A stretch of 64,000 nt of DNA, taken from assembly GCA_001312405.1 (NCBI GenBank), contig BBDR01000001.1:1-64000 (forward strand). The letters are read 5' to 3'. Within the stretch, counting starts at the first letter, position 1; the number at the start of each line of letters is the position of its first letter. This document shows positions 55,770-63,019 of this stretch, piece after piece. Source of the stretch: Clostridium sp. NkU-1. Its GTDB lineage: Bacteria; Bacillota_A; Clostridia; Lachnospirales; Lachnospiraceae. The notes under the pieces are model-generated. The model saw only the letters and a program-made list of their open reading frames with translations, did not search any database and had not been told where the DNA came from. The translations under genes and the position numbers were made by a program.

Positions 55770-55811
55770 TTGAGTCAGCAAGGAATATATAAATAAACCC
55801 TGCTGACTTAG
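55770..55811. repeat. Inverted repeat downstream of acyP
   Basis: TGAGTCAGCA pairs with TGCTGACTTA across about 20 bases. It is not followed by Ts. It and AT-rich sequence are all I see between acyP and the cold-shock gene. Confidence 0.45.
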
Positions 55812-55935
55812 CTGTAATTGTTAAACATAGCTCTGACTTCTTTAATATACAGATTTTTGGTACATATACATTTTATCAATTTGGTATTTTGAAGAAAATG
55901 GATAAGTTAGATGTGATTAATAATTTGGCAGGAGA

Positions 55936-56136
55936 TTATGCGACGTGTACATTAACGGCTTGTAAACCACGATTACCGTTGATTGTTTCGAAAGTGACAG
56001 ACTGACCATCTTCTAAAGACTTGTAACCGTCCATAGCAAGACCGGAGAAATGAACGAATATATCATTGCCCTCTTCATCGCAAATAAAACCAAACCCTTT
56101 TTGTGCATTAAACCATTTCACCGTACCTTTATACAT
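55936..56136 (-). CDS. Cold shock protein, CspA family
   Basis: Single-stranded RNA/DNA chaperone of 66 residues, intact. RNP1 is [11 protein letters not shown] and RNP2 DIFVHFSGL, preceded by the conserved [20 protein letters not shown] gives the start at 56136 good spacing; the in-frame ATGs further upstream (to 56205) lack one and would add a non-family tail. The roughly 130-base AT-rich leader towards 56270 may carry cold-responsive structure, as in other csp genes, but I cannot define it. It is the last chromosomal gene before the tRNA-Gly island. Confidence 0.94.
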   Translation of the reverse strand: MYKGTVKWFNAQKGFGFICDEEGNDIFVHFSGLAMDGYKSLEDGQSVTFETINGNRGLQAVNVHVA

Positions 56137-56295
56137 AAAAGATACCTCCTTAAAATTATTGTATTTCCATAAAATAAAAAATCGCATATATGTGTAAATC
56201 ATCAATAGAATAATGACTTACAAATATATGCGAAATCAAAACTTTATTAAAAATACTAATCGAGTATAGCACGGAAGTGCGAAGAAGTCAAGCGT

Positions 56296-56395
56296 AAAAA
56301 GAGGATTATCCAAATTGTTTTGGAAGTCCTCTTTTTTTCCTGTAAATAAAAATGAGAACCGAACCCGCCTCCTTGGCTTGGGAGACGGATGTTCT
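56296..56395. repeat. Left attachment copy: terminator plus decayed 3' part of tRNA-Gly
   Basis: The terminator hairpin AAAGAGGA...TCCTCTTT, TGTAAATAAAA, and then GAACCCGCCTCCT...CTTGGGA...GATGTTCT repeat the sequence at 62732-62845 in the same order. The acceptor part and several stem positions have diverged, so this copy is not a working tRNA. This is what is left of the original tRNA end after an element integrated at the anticodon/T-arm region. Confidence 0.7.
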
Positions 56396-56481
56396 TTGGA
56401 ATGGTGTTTGCCATGGTTTATCTCGTTTTGTTTATTGGGAAACTCTGAGGTGTCTATTTATCTTTAATTACCTTTAATAGA

Positions 56482-56503
56482 AAGTGGTGTCAAAGTGGTG
56501 TCA
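56482..56503. repeat. Left integrase arm-type repeat
   Basis: Two AGTGGTGTCA units 11 bases apart, identical over 22 bases to 62704-62725. Confidence 0.65.
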
Positions 56504-56716
56504 GAATAGAATGGAACAAATTGGAGACGCTTAAGTCAATACTGGATAGTTAGCCTAGAAGTGAAGGAGGTAATAAGATGCCGGAAGTCAAATTTATTAC
56601 CTGTTTTACCAGAGATTATATAGCGCATATGGATTATAACCTTTAGGGATAGCGGTGTGATCGAGAATGGCGGGTGAGTATGCCAGAAGTCCTATAGCTT
56701 ATCCTACTAGAGGGTT

Positions 56717-57010
56717 ATGGGGTATGGTCGGTCGGATTGGAGTATAGTGGAGCAACCAGAATATACCTTAGGTTGGAACCATGACAAAAATGGTTGGTGG
56801 TACGCTGATACTAAAACCACTTACTATAAATCCTGTTGGCATATCATTAACGGTCATAAGTACTACTTCAATACAGATGGATATGCTGTGACAGATTGGC
56901 AGGTAATAGACGGTAAGAATTATTACTTTGAGCCTATAGAGGGACATGATCTGGAGTATGCGTTCTACAAGGCAGACAGTAATGGAGTGCAGGAGCCGGC
57001 CGAGTTTTAA
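56717..57010 (+). pseudogene. C-terminal wall-binding part of a phage-type lysin
   Basis: 97 codons with choline-binding-like repeats (GWNHDKNGWWYADT, CWHIINGHKYYFNTDGYAV, WQVIDGKNYYFEPI) and a final AFYKADSNGVQEPAEF, as at the end of clostridial phage endolysins. No amidase or muramidase catalytic domain precedes it. The bases before it (56578-56716) hold a short frame beginning MPEVKFITC and broken sequence, so the gene has lost its front. Confidence 0.6.
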
Positions 57011-57058
57011 ACAAATAGATTTAAATACCCCCACCACTATGGGCAGGGGTAAATATAA

Positions 57059-57752
57059 TTATGACAGCTTTTTTAATGTACCTAGAATTTTTTGAGTCAT
57101 TTCCTGCGTGTCAGAAGTGTACCCTACATAAATAGTAAACATTTTTTTTCCAGCTGAGCAAATGTATAAATCAAAATTGCTTCCATCATTATCAAGATAA
57201 CTATCTTTAATAGCAGAGAACTCTCCCAGATTAGTGGCAATTACATCAATGCAAGATGCATGTTTTATAGCATTATCATGAAAGCCTAATTGAAAAATCT
57301 TCAAATATGTTGCAGGATCTGCATCTGCTGGTATCGTTAGGCTATCGAATTGGATTAACATGTTCTTAGTGGTTATATCAAAAGACTCTGAGTTTCCATC
57401 AAAAGCAGTAGTAGCCACATTAGACGGAACTTGAAGAGAATAACCGATTTCTGTATTTGTATAAGTTCTGTAAGTTATTTCTGCTGAAGAGTTAGGATCT
57501 ATCCACTTACCAGAAACGTCAAAAGTGTAAACCTCACCATCGATTCTTTGAGTGGTATTTGCGAGCATCACACCATTTTCATCAAAATAATACCAGATTC
57601 CTTGATCCTCAATCCATTGGCTGGTTACTAGTGTTCCGTTCTGATCGTATTTCCACTGACCATTATCTTCTTGTATCCAACCCGCGAAAGATTGAATAGA
57701 GAAAAGAAGAGAAATACTGGTTGCTATTAAGAGAATTTTTGCTTTTTTTCAT
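57059..57752 (-). CDS. Exported protein with cell-wall-binding repeats, unknown C-terminal domain (frameshifted)
   Basis: About 230 residues. The start at 57752 follows GGAGG; an extra A in the run after MKK shifts the frame, and with it removed a signal peptide appears (KILLIATSISLLFSIQSFA). The mature part begins with wall-binding repeats (GWIQEDNGQWKYDQNGTLVT, QWIEDQGIWYYFDENGVML). A unique domain of about 150 residues follows (IGYSLQVPSNVATTAFDGNS...), which I do not recognise; it resembles small lipid- or stress-binding exported domains in length. It may modify the surface of cells carrying the element. Confidence 0.65.
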
Positions 57753-57828
57753 ACTAACCTCCTATTGTAGATGTTTTGTATTCAATTATATATTACAAGT
57801 AAGTAGATTACAATGAAAAGTGAATCAA

Positions 57829-57915
57829 GGTGATTACGGTAACGCTGACACCGGATCAGCATGGGGCGTTGCAGTATATGGGATTGGTGGAACAGGGTCC
57901 CGAAGGAATTTGTAA
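57829..57915 (+). pseudogene. Possible tail end of a phage structural protein
   Basis: A frame without a start reads GDYGNADTGSAWGVAVYGIG and ends in stop at 57913, resembling Gly-rich C termini of phage tail or surface proteins. Short and uncertain. Confidence 0.25.
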
Positions 57916-58034
57916 GATATATTTAATAGTATGTTCTTAAGTAGAAACATATAATTATACTAGCAGGTACAAACTGCTGGCAATCGTGTATAGGATGGTA
58001 GGCCTCGATTCTACATAGAATGGAGGTGTTGCTC

Positions 58035-58121
58035 ATGAAGAATCTTGACTTTAAGGACCTAATGTCTTTTGGTATGTTCCTTCTAGCACTGCTGACATTC
58101 GTCATTAAGACATGTCGCTAA
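58035..58121 (+). CDS. Hol_Tox-like small hydrophobic peptide, copy 1 (candidate type I toxin)
   Basis: 28 residues: MKNLDFKDLMSFGMFLLALL, then a short tail ending KTCR. A charged start, a SFGMFLLAL membrane core and a basic end match the putative holin-like toxin pattern. GGAGG lies nine bases before ATG 58035. A terminator follows at 58126, and a minus-strand promoter (58214-58242) fires towards it, so an antisense RNA could overlap the mRNA 3' end, as in TxpA/RatA. Leader and terminator-loop sequences are shared with the second copy at 59521. Confidence 0.65.
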   Translation: MKNLDFKDLMSFGMFLLALLTFVIKTCR

Positions 58122-58125
58122 ATGC

Positions 58126-58173
58126 AAAAAGCCTTCCCTGTACTTTGGCCGGTTGGGAAGGTCTTTGCTTTTC
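58126..58173. terminator. Terminator shared by peptide gene 1 and its antisense RNA
   Basis: AAAGCCTTCCC pairs with GGGAAGG-T-CTTT, with A and T tracts on both sides. The loop TGTACTTTGGCCGGT matches the loop of copy 2, so the loop itself is probably functional. Confidence 0.75.
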
Positions 58174-58207
58174 TAATTAGCCAACCACCCTGTGGCGATT
58201 GCCTTTT
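58130..58207 (-). ncRNA. Candidate antisense RNA 1
   Basis: Predicted minus-strand transcript starting near 58207 from TTGTAA-17-TATAAT-like hexamers (TTGTAA at 58237-58242, TAATAT at 58214-58219) and running into the shared terminator. It contains GGCAATCGCC and GGGTGGTTGGC. A matching RNA is predicted beside copy 2. Confidence 0.45.
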
Positions 58208-58213
58208 TTTATT

Positions 58214-58242
58214 ATATTACACCTACTGTTGAAATATTACAA
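58214..58242 (-). promoter_or_regulatory. Promoter of candidate antisense RNA 1
   Basis: Minus strand TTGTAA, 17 bases, TAATAT. Confidence 0.5.
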
Positions 58243-58347
58243 CAAATTGCTGCGGGTAACCAAAATTTCGGGTCCGCCTATACTACCATAACCCATCTGC
58301 AATTCTTTTGGCGTTTGTCCCGATTCCCAATACTCCCATATAGATTC

Positions 58348-58524
58348 CTACCTATCGTAGTACTGCTCAAACCACGTTGGATGTCTTTGATTGTTTATTT
58401 CCTTTTTAGTATCCGGCTGCCGAAAGAAACCGCAGCTTGTATGGTCCGCCCCGCAACCATCCTTGTCTCTGATGTAATGAGGACACCTGTTAACGTCTTC
58501 TGCAAGCCCACATTTCCCTAACAT
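58348..58524 (-). CDS. Small Cys-rich phage-type protein, unknown
   Basis: 58 residues starting MLGKCGLAEDVNRCPHY and containing GCGADHTSCGFF, so four or five Cys and two His are placed to bind a metal. It ends in an aromatic tail (HPTWFEQYYDR). AGGTGATCA lies before the start at 58524. Proteins of this size and Cys layout are common in clostridial prophages, without known function. No partner is evident. Confidence 0.5.
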   Translation of the reverse strand: MLGKCGLAEDVNRCPHYIRDKDGCGADHTSCGFFRQPDTKKEINNQRHPTWFEQYYDR

Positions 58525-58604
58525 ATTGATCACCTCAGCTACATTGTAATTGAATGTATGTTCTGAACGCAATAGAAATAGTGATTTAATTACTTGGAGC
58601 ATAT

Positions 58605-58835
58605 TTGAATATTTCGATAATTATCTTCCTTTGGAAGGTGCTGAAAATCACTCTGCAGAAGAAAATGAATGGTTTAATAAATATGCGAAAGCTCTTAGAG
58701 CGGCTTCCAGCTTTAAATTTGGGTCGTAGAAAGATTCGTGGAAGTGATTTGGAAAAATACATAGAAAACTACCCAGTAGAAAATCAGGTAATAAAGGAGA
58801 GCGAAATAAAAGTAGGGAGAAAAGTAAAAATTTAA
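58605..58835 (+). pseudogene. Excisionase-like protein, truncated or degenerate
   Basis: The C-terminal half reads LERLPALNLGRRKIRGSDLEKYIENYP, the wing and last helix of Xis/MerR-type DNA-binding proteins (compare FPALKLGRRWRIP). The expected N-terminal helix-turn-helix (LTVKEAAEYL-like) is absent from this frame. Its place in a tRNA-integrated element fits a former excisionase. Confidence 0.45.
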
Positions 58836-58918
58836 ATTTTGCAATATTTACATAAAGATTCAAATCAGGGTAATATCGTAAAATATCTATCCCAAGAAGT
58901 TGAGTAAAGGAGGAAGAT

Positions 58919-58969
58919 ATGCATTACATTGACGTAAAAAGCGTGATGGAAGTTATGAAATCCTTATAG
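58919..58969 (+). pseudogene. Start of an Xis/regulator-like gene, stopped after 16 codons
   Basis: A strong AAAGGAGG precedes ATG 58919. MHYIDVKSVMEVMKSL resembles the first helix of small clostridial DNA-binding proteins, then hits TAG. Confidence 0.3.
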
Positions 58970-59244
58970 CAAGCTAAATTGAATAGCATGGAAAATTCCG
59001 TTGTACTAGTACAAGTCCATGGGGTTGACTAGGAAAAGTTATCATGGTTGATATTGTTAACTCGCAGGTATCAGAAACCAAGCATAATAGAGCCGAATAA
59101 TCGGCTGTATGGTTGACAACGAAATTTTGCACAGTCTAAATAAAAGGACGCTCAATTTTGAACTGTAAGGGTGGAGGTTTCCATTCTTAAAGGGAGCCGT
59201 TTTATGAAAATACAAGATGAATTACCAGAAAGCAAGGTGATATT

Positions 59245-59421
59245 ATGAAAGATACAATTACCACTGTTGGTACACTCGATCCCTGGAAAGCTTTTGAAGC
59301 CCTTGGAAGGATCATCGGTGATAAGTATGGGGCGGAAGTTAAATTGATAAGTCTCAGAGAAAAAGAAACTAATGAATATAATTCTGAAAAAGAAAAGTCC
59401 GGCTGTTACCGGGAAAAGTAA
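59245..59421 (+). CDS. Small acidic/basic mixed protein of 58 residues, unknown
   Basis: ATG 59245, after AGGTGATATT. The product (MKDTITTVGTLDPWKAFEAL...) has a possible amphipathic helix and a charged tail ending GCYREK. Similar-length proteins occur in clostridial mobile elements; I cannot name a family. It ends 100 bases before the second Hol_Tox-like gene and on the same strand, so both may share a transcript. Confidence 0.45.
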   Translation: MKDTITTVGTLDPWKAFEALGRIIGDKYGAEVKLISLREKETNEYNSEKEKSGCYREK

Positions 59422-59520
59422 TTGCACATTGAAATTGGATATGTTACCATTGTGACATGGAACAATCGTGTCACTGCAAGGGATTGGCCTTCCATCATAC
59501 ATAGATGGGAGGTGATGCGG

Positions 59521-59604
59521 ATGAAGTATGACTTTAAAGACCTTATGGCCTTTGGTACATTCATTTTAGCATTGCTTCCCTTTATTTTTGTTAATTGTAA
59601 GTAG
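59521..59604 (+). CDS. Hol_Tox-like small hydrophobic peptide, copy 2 (candidate type I toxin)
   Basis: 27 residues: MKYDFKDLMAFGTFILALLP, then FIFVNCK. It shares the D-F-K-D-L-M-x-F-G-x-F-x-L-A-L-L core with copy 1 at 58035. GGAGG lies eight bases before ATG 59521, and the leader carries AATCGTGT and TACATAGATGGGAGGTG as in copy 1. A terminator with the shared loop follows, and a well-formed minus-strand promoter (59735-59763) points at it. The two units are therefore whole modules, not just similar peptides. Confidence 0.68.
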   Translation: MKYDFKDLMAFGTFILALLPFIFVNCK

Positions 59605-59636
59605 CATTTTTCTATAAAGTCCCAGAGATGGGCAAT

Positions 59637-59684
59637 AGAAAATCCCCCTTGTATACTTGGTCGGTATCGGGGGATTTCTATCTT
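59637..59684. terminator. Terminator shared by peptide gene 2 and its antisense RNA
   Basis: AGAAAATCCCCC pairs with GGGGGATTTCT. The loop TGTATACTTGGTCGGT matches copy 1 although the stem sequence differs completely. Confidence 0.78.
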
Positions 59685-59728
59685 CAATATGGGCCAACCC
59701 CTTGTATTGGGGCGGTTGTTCCTTTTGT
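59640..59728 (-). ncRNA. Candidate antisense RNA 2
   Basis: Predicted minus-strand RNA from about 59728 to the shared terminator. It contains an internal hairpin CCGCCCC...GGGGTTGG and the GGTTGGC also seen in candidate 1. No coding frame in it has a ribosome binding site. Confidence 0.48.
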
Positions 59729-59734
59729 AATTCT

Positions 59735-59763
59735 AATATAGCATATCTGACAATGGCATTCAA
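59735..59763 (-). promoter_or_regulatory. Promoter of candidate antisense RNA 2
   Basis: Minus strand TTGAAT (59758-59763), 17 bases, TATATT (59735-59740). Confidence 0.55.
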
Positions 59764-59778
59764 GCTATTTAGGAATTT

Positions 59779-59976
59779 TCAACTATAATTTTTTTTAAAT
59801 CGTATTTTCATCTCTGTTTGAAATTCCTCAGTTCCATGATTTACTATCCAATTTAAAAGTTCATCCGGAGTTCGTATATGTTTCTCACGAATTATGACAG
59901 AGGACTCAGATCTAAAAGCCTCTTGAGTGTTACGCAAAAAACAATCTAAGCTGAGGTCGGCATTATCAGATATCAT
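59779..59976 (-). CDS. Small protein coupled to the ribbon-helix-helix gene, unknown
   Basis: 65 residues beginning MISDNADLSLDCFLRNTQEA and ending KIRFKKNYS. No family recognised. The ATG at 59976 lies inside the end of the upstream gene (11-base overlap), so it should be co-translated. The order regulator-first, small partner second is that of many type II toxin-antitoxin pairs, but the partner shows no known toxin motif, so an accessory role is equally possible. Confidence 0.5.
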   Translation of the reverse strand: MISDNADLSLDCFLRNTQEAFRSESSVIIREKHIRTPDELLNWIVNHGTEEFQTEMKIRFKKNYS

Positions 59977-60268
59977 GGTACTGCTTGTCTTTTTTTGGGT
60001 CTAGGCAATGAAATGCGTCATAAAGTCCTTCGACATTTACAATATAATTACCGTCTTTAAGTGATATGATTCTAAAATCAATATTTATAGCTTGTTCTAT
60101 AGCACGATTAATAAAGGCGGTCGTGATTTCGCCCATATTTACTGCGTGCTGCTTCACCTTTTCTCTGTGTTCAGGGGTCATGCGAACTTTAACTTCTACA
60201 AAATTTTCCATATATTTTTTTGTGGGCTTTGATTTGGGCTGCGGTGTTCTTTTTCTTGATTCTTCCAT
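59966..60268 (-). CDS. Ribbon-helix-helix (Arc/CopG-like) DNA-binding protein
   Basis: 100 residues. A basic N-terminal tail (RKRTPQPKSKPTKKYMEN) is followed by a ribbon-helix-helix fold: strand FVEVKVRMT, helix PEHREKVKQHAVNMG, helix EITTAFINRAIEQAI. Such proteins bind DNA as dimers of dimers on repeated sites; three ATATACGAC elements lie upstream at 60348-60423. It probably represses its own operon. A C-terminal extension (KDGNYIVNVEGLYDAF) may contact the coupled small protein. Start at 60268; the upstream AGAACAAATATG context gives a modest ribosome binding site. Confidence 0.7.
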   Translation of the reverse strand: MEESRKRTPQPKSKPTKKYMENFVEVKVRMTPEHREKVKQHAVNMGEITTAFINRAIEQAINIDFRIISLKDGNYIVNVEGLYDAFHCLDPKKDKQYHDI

Positions 60269-60347
60269 ATTTGTTCTCCATTCTACTTTACGGGTGAGTT
60301 AGTAACGATCTCTATATGATTTCGTATATATAATAACACAAAGGATA

Positions 60348-60423
60348 ATATACGACTATATACATAATGAATATACGACCAAATAATCGTTCATTATTAC
60401 TATAGATATATACGACCATATAC
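60348..60423. promoter_or_regulatory. Three ATATACGAC repeats, candidate operators
   Basis: ATATACGACTATATAC (60348-60363), ATATACGACC (60371-60380) and ATATACGACCATATAC (60408-60423). A reversed TCGTATAT lies near 60332. The spacing is 23 and 37 bases. The AT-rich context and place upstream of the ribbon-helix-helix gene suggest autoregulation; iterons of a replication or partition site are the alternative. Confidence 0.6.
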
Positions 60424-60631
60424 AATGTGATGTAATTACAAGTTAGCAAACCACCGATAACCCGAAAAGATTATGAAATTCCAGTCAATATACCTGTGAG
60501 TGAGCCAAGGTAAAACCAATAGCCAGGAAGATTACCGGAACAGTGCAAGGATTCAATCCCAATGAGGAGGTACCAAGGTTGGCGAACAATAGGCCGGTAA
60601 GAATCCAACAGAAGGAAAGAAAAACAATCGC

Positions 60632-60909
60632 ATGGGAGAAAGGACCATTGAAAACAGAGTAAGAAAGCTCAAAGCAATTGAGGAGCAGATGAAAACACTG
60701 GAACTGGAGGTGGACAAGCTTAAAGAGGAAATCAAGAAGGAAATGGAAGCCAGAGGAGTGGAGGAGTTAAAAGCCGGGGATTTCCTTGTAAGGTGGAAAT
60801 GTGTTATAGGTGGTCGATTTGACAGCAAGGCATTCCAGAAGGAGTATATGAGGCCCTCTATAGCCAGTATGTGAAGCAATCAGTGGGTAAGCACTTTACG
60901 ATAGCATAA
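60632..60909 (+). CDS. Phage-type coiled-coil protein of about 92 residues (frameshifted near end)
   Basis: The N-terminal half is a coiled coil (RKLKAIEEQMKTLELEVDKL, then KEEIKKEMEARG) and the C-terminal half reads KAGDFLVRWKCVIGGRFDSK. A base change near 60845 shifts the frame; the proper end is YEALYSQYVKQSVGKHFTIA, stopping at 60909. This layout is common beside recombination genes of clostridial prophages. Function unknown. It starts the small-gene run leading to the integrase. Confidence 0.55.
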
Positions 60910-61034
60910 CAGGCCAGTAAGCGTCCAGGGCTAATAAAAGAATTTAACCCGATCACACACCAATGCAAAGGGGTACTCTGATTATATCACAGATTTATCC
61001 CGTTGCAAACCCAAGGTAAAGGAGAAGTTAAAAA

Positions 61035-61259
61035 ATGAGCATAGCAGAAGAAATGATTGTAAAACTCCTTAAAATGTCAATCGATTTAAGTATAGAAGAA
61101 CTTGAGTCCCTTCGGTCACTATGGATAAAAGAGATAAATGCTGTTGATCAAAGTAAGGAGTTGCAGCATTCTTGTAATAAATTCATGGATTTGGTTATTC
61201 AATTTAAGAAGGAAAACTTGGAGTGTGAATATGCAAAAAATGATTCTTGTGTCGGTTGA
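61035..61259 (+). CDS. Small helical protein, unknown (74 residues)
   Basis: Starts MSIAEEMIVKLLKMSIDLSI after AAGGAGAAG. All-helical, acidic, with two Cys near the C terminus (LECEYAKNDSCVG). No family recognised. Its end overlaps the next small gene by 29 bases in another frame, so the two are probably coupled. Confidence 0.5.
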   Translation: MSIAEEMIVKLLKMSIDLSIEELESLRSLWIKEINAVDQSKELQHSCNKFMDLVIQFKKENLECEYAKNDSCVG

Positions 61260-61461
61260 GCGGTACAGTCGCTTGGTAGATAGCTATTATGAAGCAAGGG
61301 AAGAATTGAAAGAGCTTAATAAATCTTTGGAATCAGTAAAGCAGTTTAGAGAAATGCCATGGCGTATTGATAGAGTATTAAGGCTCCTAATGGAGATGGA
61401 TGAGAAAGCATTGGATCGTGTATATTATTTATCTTTGGGAGTTTCGGGAAAAGCAGTTTGA
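61231..61461 (+). CDS. Small coiled-coil protein before the integrase, unknown
   Basis: 76 residues from ATG 61231, after TGGAGTG. It reads MQKMILVSVERYSRLVDSYY and then EAREELKELNKSLESVKQFR, a coiled-coil stretch, ending GVSGKAV. No family recognised. An upstream in-frame ATG (61138) would lie fully inside the preceding gene and lacks a ribosome binding site. Lying 72 bases before the integrase, it could be a directionality or control protein. Confidence 0.5.
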   Translation: MQKMILVSVERYSRLVDSYYEAREELKELNKSLESVKQFREMPWRIDRVLRLLMEMDEKALDRVYYLSLGVSGKAV

Positions 61462-61533
61462 TGTTGAAGAATGTGGAGAAGAGCAGCATATAGTGTTTTT
61501 AGTTGCTGCCTTTCTAAAAAGGAGTGAAACAAT

Positions 61534-62703
61534 ATGGCAGTAGATAAGAACGGAAAGACGTTACCAAAAGGAGTTACCCTGCGTTCAGACGGTAGATACA
61601 TGGCCCGTTTCCAGTATGATGGAGAGCGGTATACCATTTATGATATTAATGTCAAAGGCCTACTGGAAAAGATGGATAACATGAAATATGAGTTGAAGCA
61701 TGGAATTTTCTGTAAGCCCAAAGAAATTACGGTTTCTGCCTGGTTTGAAACATGGTTGGAGCAGTATAAGAATAATACGAGCAAAGCTTCGACAATCCAG
61801 ACATACAGTCAATCTTACGCAAGTTATATTGATCCGATCTTAGGCAAAAGAAAAGTGACAGATATTCAGCCGCAGGCTTTACAGAAAATCATTAATGATC
61901 TTTACAAAAAGGGATTCTCCAAGTCCAGGGTTAATTTTGTATTTGTTATATTGTCGGGAATGTTTAATCAGGCACAAAAGAATAAGTTAATAATAAATAA
62001 CCCGGCTGATGCTCTGGTGTTTCCCAAATACAGGAAAAAGGGTCAAAGTGAAAAGAGGGTAATGTCACTGGAAGAGCAGAAGGTATTTTTGAAATATGCA
62101 AAAGGGTCTGTATACTATGCTTTTTACATTATGGCTTTATCAACGGGAATGCGTGTCAATGAGATAACCGGCCTGCAATGGTCTGATATAGATTGGAAGA
62201 ATAAGCTGATCCATGTAACAGGGACCCTGGTATATCTTCGTGAGGGAACGGGGCGGTACAAGGATAGCCCGAAGACAGAGAGCAGCCGGAGAGATAGACC
62301 AATGCTTAATAATATAGAAGAACTCCTGAAAAGCATCAGGCATAGGCAGCTTGAAAACCGGTTAAAACTGGGCGAAAAATGGAAAGAAGAAGATAACCTG
62401 AAAAATATGGTCTTAACTTATGAAGATGGCGGAGCATTTTGGGATACGGGGATACGGGCAGGCATGAAAAAAATTGCCAATAAGATCAAGAAAGATGGTA
62501 TAGAATTCGATCCGATAATCCCGCATACCTTACGCCATACATTTGCCACAAGAGGCCTGGAACAGGGAATTCCATTAAAGGCCATGCAGGTGATCTTAGG
62601 CCATAGCAGCCTTGCCATGACTGCAGATTTATATTCGCATGTACTGCCAGATACGAAAGCCGAGGAAATGAAAAAGATCGAAAAAAATACTGTGAAAAAT
62701 TAG
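61534..62703 (+). CDS. int: Tyrosine site-specific integrase
   Basis: Phage/Tn916-type tyrosine recombinase of 389 residues, intact. The N-terminal arm-binding domain (LPKGVTLRSDGRYMARFQYDGERYTIYD) is followed by the SAM-like core-binding domain and the catalytic domain. Catalytic residues are visible as Arg in LSTGMRVNEITGLQW, His-x-x-Arg in PHTLRHTFATR, His in LGHSSLAMTADLYSHV and the Tyr of the same block. AAAGGAG precedes ATG 61534. It lies directly beside the tRNA-Gly target with arm-type repeats right after its stop. Being intact, it could still move the element, although the far attachment copy has decayed. Confidence 0.93.
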   Translation: MAVDKNGKTLPKGVTLRSDGRYMARFQYDGERYTIYDINVKGLLEKMDNMKYELKHGIFCKPKEITVSAWFETWLEQYKNNTSKASTIQTYSQSYASYIDPILGKRKVTDIQPQALQKIINDLYKKGFSKSRVNFVFVILSGMFNQAQKNKLIINNPADALVFPKYRKKGQSEKRVMSLEEQKVFLKYAKGSVYYAFYIMALSTGMRVNEITGLQWSDIDWKNKLIHVTGTLVYLREGTGRYKDSPKTESSRRDRPMLNNIEELLKSIRHRQLENRLKLGEKWKEEDNLKNMVLTYEDGGAFWDTGIRAGMKKIANKIKKDGIEFDPIIPHTLRHTFATRGLEQGIPLKAMQVILGHSSLAMTADLYSHVLPDTKAEEMKKIEKNTVKN

Positions 62704-62725
62704 AAGTGGTGTCAAAGTGGTGTCA
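62704..62725. repeat. Right integrase arm-type repeat
   Basis: Two AGTGGTGTCA units immediately after the integrase stop codon, identical to 56482-56503. Confidence 0.65.
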
Positions 62726-62731
62726 AGTCAA

Positions 62732-62775
62732 AAAAAGAGGACTATCCAAATTATTTTGGAAGCCCTCTTTTTCCT
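62732..62775. terminator. Bidirectional terminator between integrase and tRNA-Gly
   Basis: AAAAAGAGG(A) pairs with (C)CCTCTTTTT, with an inner TCCAAA/TTTGGA stem. It duplicates the hairpin at 56296-56340. Confidence 0.8.
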
Positions 62776-62793
62776 TGTAAATAAAAGGTTTAA

Positions 62794-62864
<71 letters not shown>

Positions 62865-62888
62865 TTAGTCTTATTTGACACGTTTTAT

Positions 62889-62918
62889 ATTATACCATAG
62901 GGTGCTGGAAAAGTTCAA
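62889..62918 (-). promoter_or_regulatory. Promoter of tRNA-Gly
   Basis: Minus strand TTGAAC (62913-62918), an 18-base spacer and TATAAT (62889-62894). Confidence 0.65.
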
Positions 62919-63019
62919 TACCTTTTTATAAATTTAGCAAAAAAAATGCCAGAAACTTGCCAAAAATGGAAGAGGCATTGTATAATGGGATATGACAATA
63001 CCAGATGTGGAGGAGTATC

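Noticed and set aside
56578..56716. Intact amidase upstream of the wall-binding repeats
   Set aside because: No zinc-binding or catalytic motif could be read in any frame; only short broken frames occur.
59566..59763. 65-codon minus-strand frame over the second peptide module
   Set aside because: It coincides with the predicted antisense RNA and terminator, lacks a ribosome binding site and reads through the hairpin; a non-coding RNA explains it better.
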